The translations under genes and the position numbers were made by a program. Below the pieces are notes generated by a model, which worked only from the letters and a program-made list of their open reading frames with translations, searched no databases and was not told the DNA's origin. 64,000 nucleotides of DNA from Glandiceps talaboti (taxonomy: Eukaryota > Hemichordata > Enteropneusta > Spengelidae). Location: NCBI RefSeq assembly GCF_964340395.1, contig NC_135559.1, forward strand, positions 14,316,259 to 14,380,258, given 5' to 3'. Position 1 is the first letter of the stretch. Each line of letters begins with the position of its first letter. This document shows positions 30,401-39,187 of the stretch, in pieces.

Positions 30401-30597
30401 ATATTTGTCCTATCAAAATTACTTCAATCTGTATCTCTAAATCTGTTGACTTTTAAATTGTTTCACCGTCGGCAGCAGCCTCAATGGTCTAAGATCTGCA
30501 ATTATGGTATCCCCATGACAAGAATTGGTATTCTGTGGATGTAAGACGACAATTAATTTTGAGCCCTGTCTCAGGGCAGTTGAACACAGTTTGAATT

Positions 30598-30646
<49 letters not shown>

Positions 30647-31646
30647 AATACAATTGACTCTGCTTTGTTGTTTGTTGTAGGACGACTTTCCACTTGCCAG
30701 TCTACCTCTGTTAGGGTACACAGTGAGTGTACCATCTGAGAGGGACGGCATACAGAAAGACTATGTATTTAAACTACAATTCAAGACCCATGTCTATTTC
30801 TTTAGAGCTGAAAGTGAATATACTTTCGGCAGGTGAGTCATATTTAATTAATTGTTGAGAAAAAAAAGGATAAGAAGAGGGTGAACTTGTGAGACTGTAA
30901 TTACTAATTTTTCCAAGAGAAGAAATACGCACTTTCATGTTGAAAATAACTAACAGGTAATGTCATTACTTTTAGCTAGATTGTATAATTCCGAGATTGT
31001 AGGGTTCCTGAGTTCTTTATTCCACATTTGTTATCCCAGATTTCCAATTCCCTACTTTTCAAAAAAAAATTTATCAAGTTTTTTTCTTTTTACCATGTGT
31101 ACATGTAAGAGGTATGATGTCAAATGATTTTCCCTACACCCCAACCTGTCATGTAATTTCTCGGCATTTGTTCCTTATTTCATAATTTTGGTTATCTGAG
31201 TGTTCAGTATCTACAGTATATAGACAGGATCAATTGATAGCATCTCAACTTTATGTCTAGCTCTCAATGAAATCTAGCCAATGTTTTATGATAGTGTTTT
31301 ACTTTCTAGTCATTGACTATATTACTTTGCACTGATAGCGTTGTTTACAAATAAATTGCATGTACAGCCACCACTAGAAATTGAAACAGTATACACTTGA
31401 TGTTACCTCTACGACTGATTGTCGCAAACAGTGGAGTTACTTTACATGAGTGTTCCAGGTTGTAATTAATTTAGTATTTGTTATTAATAGACATGATGAG
31501 TTAATGTCAGTTGTAAAAGCAGAACTTCGACATCGTATTTTGACTTAATGAAAATTGAAAATCATCACCCTTCCTGTTTTGTCCTTTACAGATGGATGGA
31601 AGTCCTTGGAAGTGCAACATACAGTTCAAAGTTTACCCAAGAATAA
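1852..31646 (+). CDS. FARP: FARP-family FERM / RhoGEF / PH / PH protein, 5'-truncated gene (overall span)
   Basis: Orthologue of vertebrate FARP1/FARP2, guanine nucleotide exchange factors for Rho-family GTPases that act at the cell cortex in neurite and dendrite development. Domains in order: end of FERM F2 and F3 (1852-5708), FA segment (5664-7383), linker, DH (23319-27142), first PH (27613-28909), second PH (29751-31637). Exons: 1852-1939, 3004-3159, 5542-5708, 6488-6553, [7323-8844 alternative], 19458-19602, 23319-23408, 24016-24149, 24385-24466, 25125-25311, 26034-26084, 27012-27142, 27613-27771, 28332-28445, 28676-28909, 29751-29858, 30681-30832, 31592-31646. Phases agree at every join except that the join around 7323-19602 has alternatives. 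FERM F1 and the start codon are upstream of base 1. Joining without the large exon gives about 705 residues in the window. Family assignment is very secure; FARP1 versus FARP2 cannot be resolved. Confidence 0.95.
2431..2826. repeat. (CAGT/CAAT)n tetranucleotide microsatellite
   Basis: About 400 bases of alternating CAGT and CAAT runs with CAAC punctuation inside a FARP intron. It yields long Ser-Gln-Ile-Asn open frames that are not genes. Confidence 0.97.
3004..3159 (+). CDS. FARP: FARP exon: FERM F3 (PTB/PH-like) lobe
   Basis: Acceptor TTGCAG, donor GTAAGT, 52 codons in phase 0. It encodes the F3 strand region with the hallmark [20 protein letters not shown], nearly identical to human FARP1. 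Confidence 0.95.
5086..5397. mobile_element. MITE family A, copy 1
   Basis: Inverted ends: CTGGTAATTGAGGCTTTGG on the left and CCAAGACCTCGGTTACCAG on the right, each followed inwards by TTTACTA(C/A)GATAGACACAAAC-like sequence. Length 312 bases, with no coding capacity. Related copies at 21194-21515, 29371-29700 and 55653-55979. Confidence 0.85.
5542..5708 (+). CDS. FARP: FARP exon: end of FERM and start of FA domain
   Basis: Encodes the C-terminal FERM helix ([14 protein letters not shown]) and the start of the FERM-adjacent segment ([10 protein letters not shown]). The acceptor is a tandem ACAGCAG, so the exon may begin at 5542 or 5545; the only difference is one Gln. Donor GTAAGT; two bases are carried to the next exon and complete a Ser codon. 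Confidence 0.94.
5861..6187. mobile_element. Foldback element family B, copy 1 (octamer-bearing)
   Basis: Starts with a hairpin: GAGTGCAAGTGTGGCATACT and its inverted partner AGTACCCACACTGGCATTAA about 100 bases apart. The distal part has two ATTTGCAT octamers at 6063-6082. A closely related copy is at 14215-14612. Confidence 0.75.
6488..6553 (+). CDS. FARP: FARP exon: FA segment
   Basis: Short exon (66 bases) with acceptor TTTTACAG and donor GTGAGT. It encodes [18 protein letters not shown], matching the [11 protein letters not shown] region of human FARP1. It ends with two bases (AC) of a Thr codon, which fits both the large exon at 7323 (or 7326) and the acceptor before 19458. Confidence 0.93.
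7323..8844 (+). CDS. FARP: FARP large exon with its own stop: alternative C-terminus (FRMD7-like short isoform)
   Basis: About 507 open codons after acceptor TTTTTAGCAG, ending at TAG 8842-8844. The first codons ([14 protein letters not shown]) match the FA-domain end of FARP proteins (HSKIHSIRSL in human FARP1), so this is FARP coding sequence. The tail is unfamiliar: proline-directed Ser/Thr sites, four repeats of the form DY-x-NQSA at 7750-7870, six Tyr-x-Asn motifs, and an acidic serine stretch near 8540-8590. An AATAAA lies at 9463-9468. As a last exon it would give FERM-FA plus tail without DH or PH. Alternatively an internal donor (GTGAGT at 7429 or GTATGC at 7994) makes part of it internal; 7429 is not in phase with the next visible exon, while 7994 is. 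A tandem acceptor (NAGNAG, 7321-7325) gives an optional Arg. Confidence 0.85.
9463..9468 (+). terminator. Candidate poly(A) signal for the short FARP isoform
   Basis: Canonical AATAAA about 620 bases after the stop at 8844. Further AATAAA hexamers occur near 9971 and 11311, so the true 3' end is not fixed by sequence alone. Confidence 0.4.
10431..10788. mobile_element. Long-hairpin element family G
   Basis: The arms, AAAGTGGCCGTATGAATGAGG on the left and CCTCATCCATATGGCCGCTTT on the right, continue as imperfect inverted repeats for about 150 bases each with a short loop. A half copy lies at about 47950-48085. Confidence 0.8.
11956..12540. repeat. ~130-155 bp tandem repeat with TTTTCCCGCCAAA core
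   Basis: Four diverged units. The CCCGCCAA core starts at 11961, 12090 and 12245, with a decayed form near 12390, each followed by ATTTTTGCAACTTTTTGT, TTTTAGACTGGA and GTCAAAATAATGACAC words. A single related unit occurs at about 48170-48300. CCCGCCAAA resembles an E2F core. Confidence 0.85.
14215..14612. mobile_element. Foldback element family B, copy 2
   Basis: Near-palindromic first 170 bases, with a central ACTTTCACGAGAGTAGCGAG hairpin apex, followed by the paired ATTTGCAT octamers at about 14490-14510 and a GTACATGTAATAAT end shared with copy 1. Confidence 0.82.
14855..15275. repeat. Degenerate ~105-140 bp tandem repeat
   Basis: Repeated phrases GTGTTCTTTAGCCTTGC(C/T)ATG, GGATACTCTAA and CCTAACCCTAATGTTACTTG recur about four times. 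Confidence 0.7.
15281..15601. mobile_element. MITE family D, copy 1
   Basis: Long terminal inverted repeats of about 60 bases: left TACAACCAGCGACAGGCAAG, right CCCCGTCGCTGGTTGTA, both continuing through the GGGAAAGTAAAT motif. A second, longer copy lies at 20475-21038, and a fragment near 24800-24860. Confidence 0.88.
16735..16865. repeat. Tandem repeat containing CArG boxes
   Basis: Three or four units of about 55 bases with CCATATATGG (16738-16747 and 16845-16854, perfect CArG/SRF-type boxes) plus near matches CCATATATGA and CCGTATATGG. Confidence 0.75.
17890..18180. repeat. Degenerate ~75-120 bp tandem repeat
   Basis: Repeated phrases TTCCACTGCCC, ACTGGAAGACTT and AAAATAATGCTAAAT recur three to four times. 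Confidence 0.6.
18228..18334. repeat. (TTATG)n pentanucleotide microsatellite
   Basis: About 20 units of GTTAT interrupted once by CCCCGG near 18280. Confidence 0.97.
18411..18489. repeat. (TG)n microsatellite
   Basis: About 39 uninterrupted TG units in a FARP intron. Confidence 0.99.
19458..19602 (+). CDS. FARP: FARP exon: Ser/Thr-rich linker before DH
   Basis: Low-complexity linker exon rich in Ser/Thr (tracts of Thr, then [18 protein letters not shown]), donor GTATCA at 19603. Three acceptors are possible: 19442 and 19448 need one carried-in base, and 19458 needs two. Only 19458 is in phase with the upstream exon ending at 6553, giving Thr-Leu-Pro-Lys at the join. If part of the large exon or an unseen exon lies between, the start would be 19442 or 19448. 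It ends in phase 0, as the next exon requires. Confidence 0.7.
20475..21038. mobile_element. MITE family D, copy 2
   Basis: The same TACAACCAGCGACAAGAAAG and CTTGTCACTGGTTGTA ends as copy 1, but about 564 bases long. The internal part is shared (TTGAAATTCTTTGTGAATG and the flanking region). Confidence 0.82.
21194..21515. mobile_element. MITE family A, copy 2
   Basis: Carries both family-A ends and the internal GTTTACACTATG...GATCACAGGGTGATTAGATTC block, in opposite orientation to copy 1. Confidence 0.85.
21945..22300. repeat. ~65-130 bp tandem repeat with ACATAGAGGGCAGTATTA
   Basis: Five to six units alternating TTTGACATAGAGGGCAGTAT and TTTGATATAGAAAGTGGTAT. Confidence 0.9.
22860..23316 (+). 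repeat. Tandem decayed copies of the first DH exon's 5' edge
   Basis: Three copies of acceptor plus AGACATCCAACAGACAAGGC begin at 22983, 23105 and 23205, spaced 122, 100 and 112 bases up to the true exon edge at 23317-23319. Each is followed by (A/C)A(T/C)AGAGGGCGATATTTA and GGTCTATAACTATGATATTAA. Copy 2 meets TGA after 12 codons, copy 3 meets TAG after 11, and copy 1 has lost a base. Confidence 0.9.
23319..23408 (+). CDS. FARP: FARP exon: start of DH (RhoGEF) domain
   Basis: Acceptor ATTTACAG, donor GTAAGA, 30 codons in phase 0. It encodes DH conserved region 1 ([20 protein letters not shown]), close to human FARP. Decayed copies of its first bases lie in tandem just upstream. Confidence 0.95.
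23488..23745. mobile_element. Element family F, diverged partial copy
   Basis: Begins GGCTTGGTGTTTCACTCATG, as in the 35542-35889 copy, and shares ATGTTTTCATTAGAAACC and TTGTGAAAGAATAGCAATG with it in inverted order. Confidence 0.6.
24016..24149 (+). CDS. FARP: FARP exon: DH domain
   Basis: Acceptor TTTTCAG, donor GTAAGT. It encodes the [13 protein letters not shown] to VEQRLATW segment; human FARP1 has WFRSAVVKEDAMP. Two bases are carried forward to complete Trp. Confidence 0.95.
24385..24466 (+). CDS. FARP: FARP exon: DH domain
   Basis: Acceptor TTTGCAG, donor GTAAGA. It encodes [20 protein letters not shown], as in the FARP DH domain (WEGPSKAHTKG in human), and ends in phase 0. Confidence 0.95.
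25125..25311 (+). CDS. FARP: FARP exon: DH conserved region 3
   Basis: Acceptor GCAATAG, donor GTAAGT. It carries [20 protein letters not shown] and [12 protein letters not shown], the DH region that contacts the GTPase. One base is carried forward. Confidence 0.95.
26034..26084 (+). CDS. FARP: FARP exon: DH domain, 51-base exon
   Basis: Acceptor TTGCAG, donor GTAAGT. It encodes [17 protein letters not shown] with split codons at both ends that match its neighbours. A roughly 32-bp minisatellite begins immediately downstream. Confidence 0.93.
26090..26770. repeat. ~32-bp minisatellite
   Basis: About 20 imperfect units of CAGAATTGATACATTGTTGT followed by CATGTTGTGGT, directly after the exon ending at 26084. 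Confidence 0.95.
27012..27142 (+). CDS. FARP: FARP exon: end of DH domain
   Basis: Acceptor CTTTTAG, donor GTAAGT. It includes the family signature [20 protein letters not shown], almost identical to human FARP1, and ends in phase 0. Confidence 0.95.
27613..27771 (+). CDS. FARP: FARP exon: first PH domain, N-terminal half
   Basis: Acceptor CTTGTAG, donor GTAAGA, 53 codons. It encodes [20 protein letters not shown] and [12 protein letters not shown], the beta strands of PH1. Confidence 0.95.
27917..28085. mobile_element. MITE family A, fragment
   Basis: Shares TTCACACTATCTTGATTACA, GGGTGATTATATTCACATAA and TAGTTTATGTCTATAGT with family A, but lacks the left half. Confidence 0.7.
28332..28445 (+). 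CDS. FARP: FARP exon: first PH domain, C-terminal half
   Basis: Acceptor CCCCAG, donor GTAAGT, 38 codons. It encodes the strand [16 protein letters not shown] and the C-terminal helix with the invariant PH Trp (EEKEKWMA). Confidence 0.94.
28676..28909 (+). CDS. FARP: FARP exon: PH1-PH2 linker
   Basis: Acceptor TTTTCAG, donor GTAGGT, 78 codons. It encodes the end of the PH1 helix, then an acidic Ser-rich linker ([20 protein letters not shown]) and an RHN-type segment ending in GVE before PH2. Confidence 0.92.
29371..29700. mobile_element. MITE family A, copy 3
   Basis: Ends CTGGTAGTTGAGCTTTTGG and GTCTTGATTACCAG, with the internal GATCACAGGGTGATTAGAATC block. It lies 51 bases before the first PH2 exon. 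Confidence 0.85.
29751..29858 (+). CDS. FARP: FARP exon: second PH domain, N-terminal half
   Basis: Acceptor CATTTCAG, donor GTGAGT, 36 codons. [20 protein letters not shown] is essentially identical to human FARP1/2. Confidence 0.96.
30600..30642. repeat. (CA)n microsatellite
   Basis: About 21 CA units ending roughly 35 bases before the exon at 30681. Confidence 0.99.
30681..30832 (+). CDS. FARP: FARP exon: second PH domain, middle
   Basis: Acceptor TTGTAG, donor GTGAGT. It encodes [17 protein letters not shown] and [20 protein letters not shown], matching FARP PH2. A (CA)n microsatellite ends about 35 bases upstream of the acceptor. Confidence 0.96.
31592..31646 (+). CDS. FARP: FARP last exon
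   Basis: Acceptor CTTTACAG. It completes the PH2 C-terminal helix ([18 protein letters not shown]) and ends at TAA 31644-31646. Human FARP1 has RWMEVIRSATSS at the same point. Confidence 0.94.
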
Positions 31647-31713
31647 GAAAAGATTAAAAAAAGCAAGAAAAACACCACGTTTGACAGTATTAAGAAATAA
31701 GATATACTACAAC

Positions 31714-31907
31714 AATAAACTCTAAGTTTGCCACATGGAGGCTAGTCCTGCCCGGATGGAGAGCAAGCAGAGGAAAACTGAAAAAAACTTACAAAGGAAC
31801 TAATTTATCTGAAGCTATGGGATCGGCACAACAACTAACAAGTGTCCAAGGCAATATTAAAGCTTTGCAGAAGAGGTGTCATCAAGAAATAGTACCGTTT
31901 CAATAAA
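31714..31907 (+). terminator. Candidate FARP poly(A) signals
   Basis: AATAAA at 31714-31719 and 31902-31907, 70 and 258 bases after the stop. More AATAAA hexamers follow (near 32110 and 32322), so use is undecided. Confidence 0.4.
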
Positions 31908-32269
31908 GATGTCATCAAAAATCGTAAAAAATGTGAGATTTGATTTTTAAAAAATTGAAAAAATGCAGAAAATTGCAGATGAGATGTGATTCGGGAACAT
32001 TTTAAATGCATAGAAGATTTGCTTAAAGAAAAGAATCATAAAGAAATTGTTAAAATGTAGAGGGAACTCTTTAAAAAAAAATGGTAAAGTGCAAAAGAAA
32101 ATTAATCAAAAAATAAATCTCACAGTAATGTAAAAAAAATTGTAAAAATACTCAAGAAATTGTAAACGAGAAAAAGAAATGGCGTCGACATTTGAAACTA
32201 AAATCTTAGACATCCAGCTACAGAATAGTGTCGAGTAGACCCATAAAAATGTGATCTTTGTCGTACTGA

Positions 32270-32386
32270 ATGTTATTTAGTCTGTGAGGTACGTTGTGAT
32301 AGAGCGCCCTCACACATCCGTTAATAAATGGAGTAGGCCTGTGAGGGCGCAGTGACATGATGTATCTTACAGTCTAGATATTATCC
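32270..32386. repeat. Hairpin element with GCGCCCTCACA arms
   Basis: The left arm (AGTCTGTGAGGTACGTTGTG, GAGCGCCCTCACAC) pairs imperfectly with the right arm (TGTGAGGGCGCAGTGACATG, ATGTATCTTACAGTCTAG). Lone arms of the same family occur at about 6965-7012, 27473-27533 and 36430-36495. It may lie within the FARP 3' UTR. Confidence 0.75.
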
Positions 32387-34204
32387 AGAAAAGAAGACTA
32401 TATTAAGACTTTATAGATGCTTATACACAGCTGTGACACATTGTATACCGTGGTAGTCTAAGCTAACCAGACTCTCTTCTTGACTTCTGCCGCTGCCACA
32501 GAATCTGGGAGATTGCTGCGCAAGTGTTTCGGTAATTATCACTGGTGTCATCAGTTTCTCATTGGATGAAAATGATTCCCAATTTTCATTTTCATCAATT
32601 CTGTATATATTTCATGGAAATCGTGGACTTAATTTTTTTGAAAATTGTCTTTGTTAGAAGATTAACTAAAATCCTTTAAGAAAGAGTTGCCACTGTGTGA
32701 TTTTCCTACTGAGGTCATTGGGTAGGTCAACCTCTCTGAGCAGGAGTCATGTTTGTAGCATTCTCCCAGAGTCTGTGACGGTGGTGGAAGTTTAGAGGAG
32801 TCTGAGAGACTTATGCTGTGGTTGCCATTTATATGAACGTCTATGTGCTTTCCAAATAGAAAACAAATGTTTTGATTTCTCAAACAACCAAGAAGTATGA
32901 TATCCAGAAAAAAGGTGGTTTTTTTGTCTGTTAGAGTGGACCTTTCATTTCTTTGTTTCTCATCACAGCCCCCTCAAAATATTTACCGCACAGTTGGATA
33001 ATCAAAAATGATATCTTACGAATGATGACTTACAAATTGACAATGAAAGTCTTAAGGTTACTCATTCTGACAAGCCAGAGCACATATATATTTGCTGAAG
33101 CAATGACATAAGTACTGTTAGCGGGTACGTTTTGGATGGTGTTGTAAACAGGCCTGTGGTTTACGATGTTGAGATTACTGTGATCCATTTGTTTTATAAA
33201 GGTCCTGAATTTCAGCAACAAGATACGACAACTTTCGCCAAGCTATAATGTGCCTCTTGTGTTGTCGACATCTTACCATCAGTGATGTTTCTATTCTGAT
33301 CTGGCCGTAGAGGGCACTGTTTGAATAATAAATATTTTGGCCAGATTCAAGAGGTGTTGTATGAGAAACAGACAAATTAATATGGCCATCCATAGTTTGT
33401 CAATCACTCGTAGTAGGAGTTTAGTTATGTGGTCTGTAAACACAAGCTGCAAGTGATATCAAACAAAATCAGTGTCAAACATGTTCATACAATGTTATCG
33501 TCAAACATTTGGTCCCTGTTGACTTTCAAAATTTCTTTGAGCTTTTGTATCCACTGCCATCACCCCCTAGTAGTGTAACTTTTGCCAATGTGCATTTGTG
33601 CAAAGTCTGATAGAAAAAGATTACATATTTAGAAGCAGTTGAATCAATTATGTCATTTATGTCACTCTGTATAGTGCCGGGTTTTTTTTGGTCAAGTTTC
33701 ATTTGTGAAAAGACCACTAGAATTTACTAGCTCATGAACCCCAAGTCAGTTATCATACCTTGCTGGGTTCATGAAAAATGAGTCTGCCAAAAATTTGATC
33801 AATTCATTTATGAAATTTCAATGTTTGAAGTGTAAATAATACAATTGACAGTGCAACTCTTTGTTTTCATTGTTGTTACCATGGTGACTACTCATTTGTA
33901 ACCATGGAGAGTCACATTTTGCTGCATCATAGTATATCAATGCTTCCTTTTAACTCAAGAAATTTAGTTGACAGTCTTTTAAAATGTGACATTTCTGTTT
34001 CAGTTGATCATGAGCTGAAAACTTAGGATCATGGAACAAACCGTAATTGTGTTGTCATTGCTTATTGGCTAATTGTATAGTAAATTACAGCTCATTGTCC
34101 AATAAAAAGCTGGGTTTTATAATTCTTTGTTTGGTGATTTGTCAAATGAACTTAAATGTCATCAGATGAATTTGATTTAAAAATTTCAAAGTAAAATTAT
34201 TTTC

Positions 34205-34575
34205 ATGATGCTTGGGACTGGTCAAATCAAACTGTTCACCAGATGGTGCATAGATGAAAATGTTAGTCAGTTTATCAAAACTTCACCAGGTGGAGTATAA
34301 ATGAAAATGTCAGTCAGTTTTTCATGATTGGTTGAATGAAATTGTTCACCAGGTGGAGCATAGATGAAAATGTCAGTCAGGTTTATCATGATTGGTCAAA
34401 TCAAATTGTTCACCAGGTGGAGCATAGATGGAAATGTCAGTCACGTTTATCATGATTGCTCAAATCAAACTTCACCAGGTGGAGCATCAACAATAATGTA
34501 AATCACTTTATACATGATTGGTCAAATGACATTGCTTTCCAGGTGAAGCATCAATAAAAAAAAAAGTCAGTCAGT
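34205..34575. repeat. ~62-bp minisatellite
   Basis: Five to six units of CATGATTGGTCAAATCAAA, TTCACCAGGTGGAGCATAGA and TGAAAATGTCAGTCAGTTT. Confidence 0.93.
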
Positions 34576-35541
34576 TAAAGTGTTTTATCTGTGTGTGTGA
34601 ATCTCTCAAAATACAGAGAGAAAAACTCATTACACAGCCTCTGTGATGTTGATTTAATTAAATAGTTGGCAACAATGTTTGCTGTAGTGTATAAATAGTA
34701 ACTCTGTCTTTTGATACTATCATTAGAAATTGTTATTTTAATTTTTAAATTGTAATTAAATTGGAATTTCTCTCTGTAGAATAGCTTTTATTAGAAAACA
34801 AAACACACAAAAAAGAAGTAATGATGGAGTATTCGTTTGTATGGATGTATAATGTGTATGCATTCAGTGATTCAATGTAAATGGCAAAACAAAAGGGTGC
34901 ACTTGTTTGTAAAATTAGAATGCAATTTCGGGAATGTAGCTAAATATTATTATTTCAAAATTTGGCAAACTAGAACACTGGGCCAAGCACGTGTTGTTGT
35001 TTACCAACATCCTGGTTTCAAAGTGAAGCAACAATGACGTTTCCTTCTGGGATGTTACAGTCCTGTGCCGAGGTTAATCAAATGGCTTTCTGTGTAGTCT
35101 GATGCAGAATTGTTGGTATTGTCCAGTGTTTGACTGTCTCGCATCAACCATGTGTGTAGTTTTATTTAGTATGCTGTGCTGTAAGTTGAAATGGGGAATC
35201 TCAGAAAGCTGGTTTAGATAATTTGTGAACATTTTGCCCCCAAACTTTTGCCATGTGTGGAAATTTTGCCAAAAATGGAAATTGTTGACAATTCTGCCCA
35301 ACAAATATTAAAGACTGTGTTAGACACGGTATGGAAAAACTGGGACAAGACTTGCTAGTTTCTCAGTGCCAGAAGACTTGCATTTTCAATAGCGTCAATG
35401 GAAAGATTACAAATGTGGGTATAGTCGTACATTCAGACGAACTACGACATTTCAGAAGATACTGAATGTGTTGGTTCTAGGGTATACTGTACAACAAAGG
35501 AAGTACTGAGCATCATAACATATACAGGAGAAATAAAGCTG

Positions 35542-35889
35542 CCTTGGTGTTTCACTCGTGGGACATGTTTTTTAAGAGTTCAATTCTAGACTAACAATAA
35601 CAGAGACACCACACACAGCAGTATCCTTTACCCAATCACATTGAACAGTGATAAACATTGCTATTCTTTCACGGTGCAGTAAAAAGAGGCTTCTAATGAA
35701 AACATTACACATAGACTTGGTGATTTTAATGGGTTCAATTGTATACTTTCCACTTGATAATCAACATGGTAAATTGTCTATTTCTACATCCACACTGTGT
35801 GTGTGGCATCTCTGTAATTGTTTGTTTTGCATTTGAAGTCGTCTGTGGGTGTATAGATATCACCGTGTCTCATGAATGAAACACCAAGG
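35542..35889. mobile_element. MITE family F
   Basis: Ends CCTTGGTGTTTCACTCGTG and CATGAATGAAACACCAAGG form terminal inverted repeats around 348 non-coding bases. Confidence 0.82.
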
Positions 35890-36881
35890 CATCTTCATTT
35901 CTCCTGTAAAACATACTGTTCAACATGCATTTTTATCCAAGATTACATTACTACCTCTCCAGTCAGCCATTACTGTCATTCAAAATCTTATCAGCAATCA
36001 ATGTCTGTAAAAAAGCAAATCTGAATCTTTATTTGGCCTGTTTGGCAAAAAGGATAACCAAAATGTAGTTTAATAATTGCTTCTCTCCAACAACAAGAAA
36101 ACATATCCCTTGACTATATCTGCAGATTTAATACAAAAGTACTGATTGCTTAGTACATATTGATGTGCAGTGTATCGTTGAACTGACGAAAGTCTTTTTT
36201 CTTTTTGGCAAAGTAACACCTCCACAAATATCAACCAACTTGTTTTCTGGAGTTTTGAGCTCTAGGGAATATTGTGTTTAATAATTATCAATTTGCCCGT
36301 ATTTGTATTTTAAGTACATTACTTTATGTAATAGTGTAATAACTAAGTGGAATGTATCGTGATTTGGGAGAAAAGTTGAGAATTTAGTTGGAAGAGGTTA
36401 AACTCACTAGACTAAGATAAATATATCTTGTTACTCCGCCCTGAAAGGAGTTGACCGATATATGAGGGCGTCCCATCACGACATACCTTACACACTAATT
36501 AAAACACTTGCCTCTTAAAAAACAAACATGGGTTTGATTAGTTTTCCACACTGTAAGTCACATATGTTGTCCAGTTTGACTTTTCCAACTAACACAGGTT
36601 TTTCACCTTGCACTCTGTTTCCTCCCACATTAAACCATTAAATCCATGAGAGGGCATGCTTCGTAAAAGTGGCTGTGGTTTACGACGGTGTAAGAGGGAC
36701 CCCTTTGGAGCATGTTAATACAAATTTATTTCTGAAGGTCTTCTAATAATGAAATTCTATACAGATGATAAAACTGAGAGCAGACCTTATTGTTGCCTAT
36801 TACGTTCCTCTACTCCCTAGGAAATACTTAAAAATTTATTCAGCTCTTTATCTTTGTTTCCACAGATATATAGTCTTGGTT

Positions 36882-36968
36882 ACCCAGCCTCTCATTGTTG
36901 GAGGCTATACCTGACTCCTGCTTGGCAGGTGAAGCCTCAACAACAGGAGGCTGGGTAACAAAGACTGT
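36882..36968. repeat. Short perfect-stem hairpin
   Basis: AGTCTTGGTTACCCAGCCTC pairs with GAGGCTGGGTAACAAAGACT across an ~45-base interior that itself contains inverted GGAGGCT/AGCCTC. Confidence 0.85.
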
Positions 36969-38435
36969 CCACAAATTCTACAAATTAAAACACTCCTGGC
37001 CACTTGAATCCAAACACAGCAATTATTAACCTGTACTGGGCAGGAAGAAAAAGGAAAAGTATTTTGTACAATTGATACATAGTAATTTCTGACAATTAAT
37101 ATCTTAAACTTAAAAGTGAACATAAGCATACTTTTCAAATCAGTTCTCCGATATTAGCCCTTAAAATATCATATTTTGGTCCGCCGAGGTGGAGTACAGA
37201 AAAACATGTTCGGGAGTCATGATTTAACCTCTTCCAACATAATTTTGTGACCATTCCTTTTCTACTTGCAGCATGGGAAGTTGTGGATTTTATTGTGAGT
37301 TCTTGCAAGTAAATGGCGTGGGAAAGGGGAAGAAAGTGATTTTTATTTAGCAGCGCATTGTAGAGCTTTTCTTTTATACGATAAAGTGTTATTTATTGTA
37401 AAGCTTGTGTTTTACACGTTATTTTAGTATTAAGCACTAGTAGTCTACCCTCTGGATACTTTGATAATGGTTTAACCCTATTGTTTATAACAAAATATAA
37501 GCAGAAACCATGATAATAGAGGGAGTATTGAATCAACAATGAGGGACGTCAGCATTTAGTAAGAGCTTGACATTTCTCTCATCTGAATGTTTCAGGCAAT
37601 TTTAATTTTCTGTTGAGTATTTATATTTTTTGCCTTCTGTGAAAAAAAAGGCAAATATAACGTTAAGTTTTGTGCTTTTATTAAGTTGCATTTGAATAAC
37701 TTTTGTTTTAATCACTATTTTAACCTGTATTGTGGTTCATATTATATGATGTGGTAAGTTTTTGTATTTCGCAATTCAAATTAAAAAAAAAAACATCCAC
37801 AAAAAATAGAGTTAACCCCAAAAAGTCACAGAACAGTACTGCAGCTTTATATTTTCGATGTGTGCTTTGTCGTTACTATGGCAAAGATTAGGTGAAAGGT
37901 CATTATAAAATACTACTCAGTCTTTTGAATAAATTAGTGTACATGTAAATGAGATGACCCCTGACCTCTCAGTTCCAACCAATTATATCAATGCTTTGTG
38001 TGTCTACTCTATGCATATACGTATATTTGAAATTTTGGAATATCAATTAATGTAGAAACTGTATTTGAGAAATCAAATCATGTCTTCCATTTTGTAGCCT
38101 GTATCATAAAAATATGACTGTGTCCCTTCTTTGTCACTACAATATGCTAGCTTTTGATGCCCTGGGAGCAATCGTCCTTTGCTATGTAAACGAAATAGTA
38201 TCTCTTGGGATATGGACCTTTTCTCAACAAAATAAAAGGCATACAACTTTTTTTTCTCTGTGTATTTTTTCAGAGTTACATGCTTCACATTATTGTTGCT
38301 CGATATGCAGTTCAAACTGTGATGGCAGAAGTTGTCACTTTCGTCTTCGGATATTAATAGAAAATAAACAAACAGTCTTTCTGTTCACAAGTTAGGAGTG
38401 ATTGTGTTTGTGTTTATAGTAGTAACAGTATGATA

Positions 38436-38616
38436 CATACAATTCTCTGTACCTGAAATAGAATTTGACCATTTGGTGCATCATAAAAATTAAGAAAATT
38501 CAGTTTCTTGGTCGACACCATGAATTCCGCTCCATGCGCTTCACATGCATACTATAGGTGCACAAGTTGACCCTCTAGCATGAAGTAAAAGAGCTATTGC
38601 AGGTACCGAGAATATG
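38436..38616. mobile_element. MITE family E, copy 1
   Basis: Inverted ends ATACAATTCTCTGTACCTG and GCAGGTACCGAGAATATGG. It lies about 560 bases upstream of the POLR3F start. A related copy is at 50752-50965. Confidence 0.8.
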
Positions 38617-39170
38617 GTGCATGTTTTTACTCCAATTGCAACTGCAATGTGTGAACAATTATGTACAATATATGGAAAAGGAAGTATATGCTGACCCGAG
38701 TCACCGTGAGTTCATATTGTGACCAAAAATACATGTGTATCATATTTGCTGCCACTTGTAACACGGTTAATCCATTTTTTGTTGTAACTTTGAGATAATG
38801 ATATTGATTGCTTCAAAAAATCCTTGAAGAAGTTCTCAAATTATGAATTGTTTAAACGTACAAAATATGATACATGTAGATCCTCTGACTACATACAACT
38901 TACTCTATACGGGGTCAAAGGTCACAGCAAGCGCCCTCACAGTCTGTAAATCGTAAATTGCACCATGCTTGCAAAGATGTGAAACGAAAGGTTTCGTATG
39001 TTCTGAACGACCCAGCCAGTTGTCACGATTCGGCAGGGAAAATCCTAAGACCTATCCACTCTAGCCATAAATGGTAAGATTTGTGAGCATTTAAACACGG
39101 ATCTGAATCGTCTGAAGCGAGAACTGTAACGTAGACACTAACAGTGTAAGCGAGCTACACAGCCGACAGA

Positions 39171-39187
39171 CAAACATGGCGGAAGTG
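39171..39187 (+). promoter_or_regulatory. YY1-like and ETS-like motifs across the POLR3F start codon
   Basis: CAAACATGGCGG resembles the YY1 core (AANATGGCGG), and the overlapping CGGAAGTG is the core of an ETS/GABP site. Both arrangements are common at housekeeping promoters. No TATA box is evident upstream. Function is inferred only. Confidence 0.4.

Larger units (their letters stand above)
31647..39175. other. FARP 3' UTR and FARP-POLR3F intergenic region
   Basis: No conserved coding sequence was recognised. It contains two hairpin elements, a ~62-bp minisatellite, a MITE F copy and, just upstream of POLR3F, a MITE E copy. The UTR/intergenic boundary is not determinable. Confidence 0.6.
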
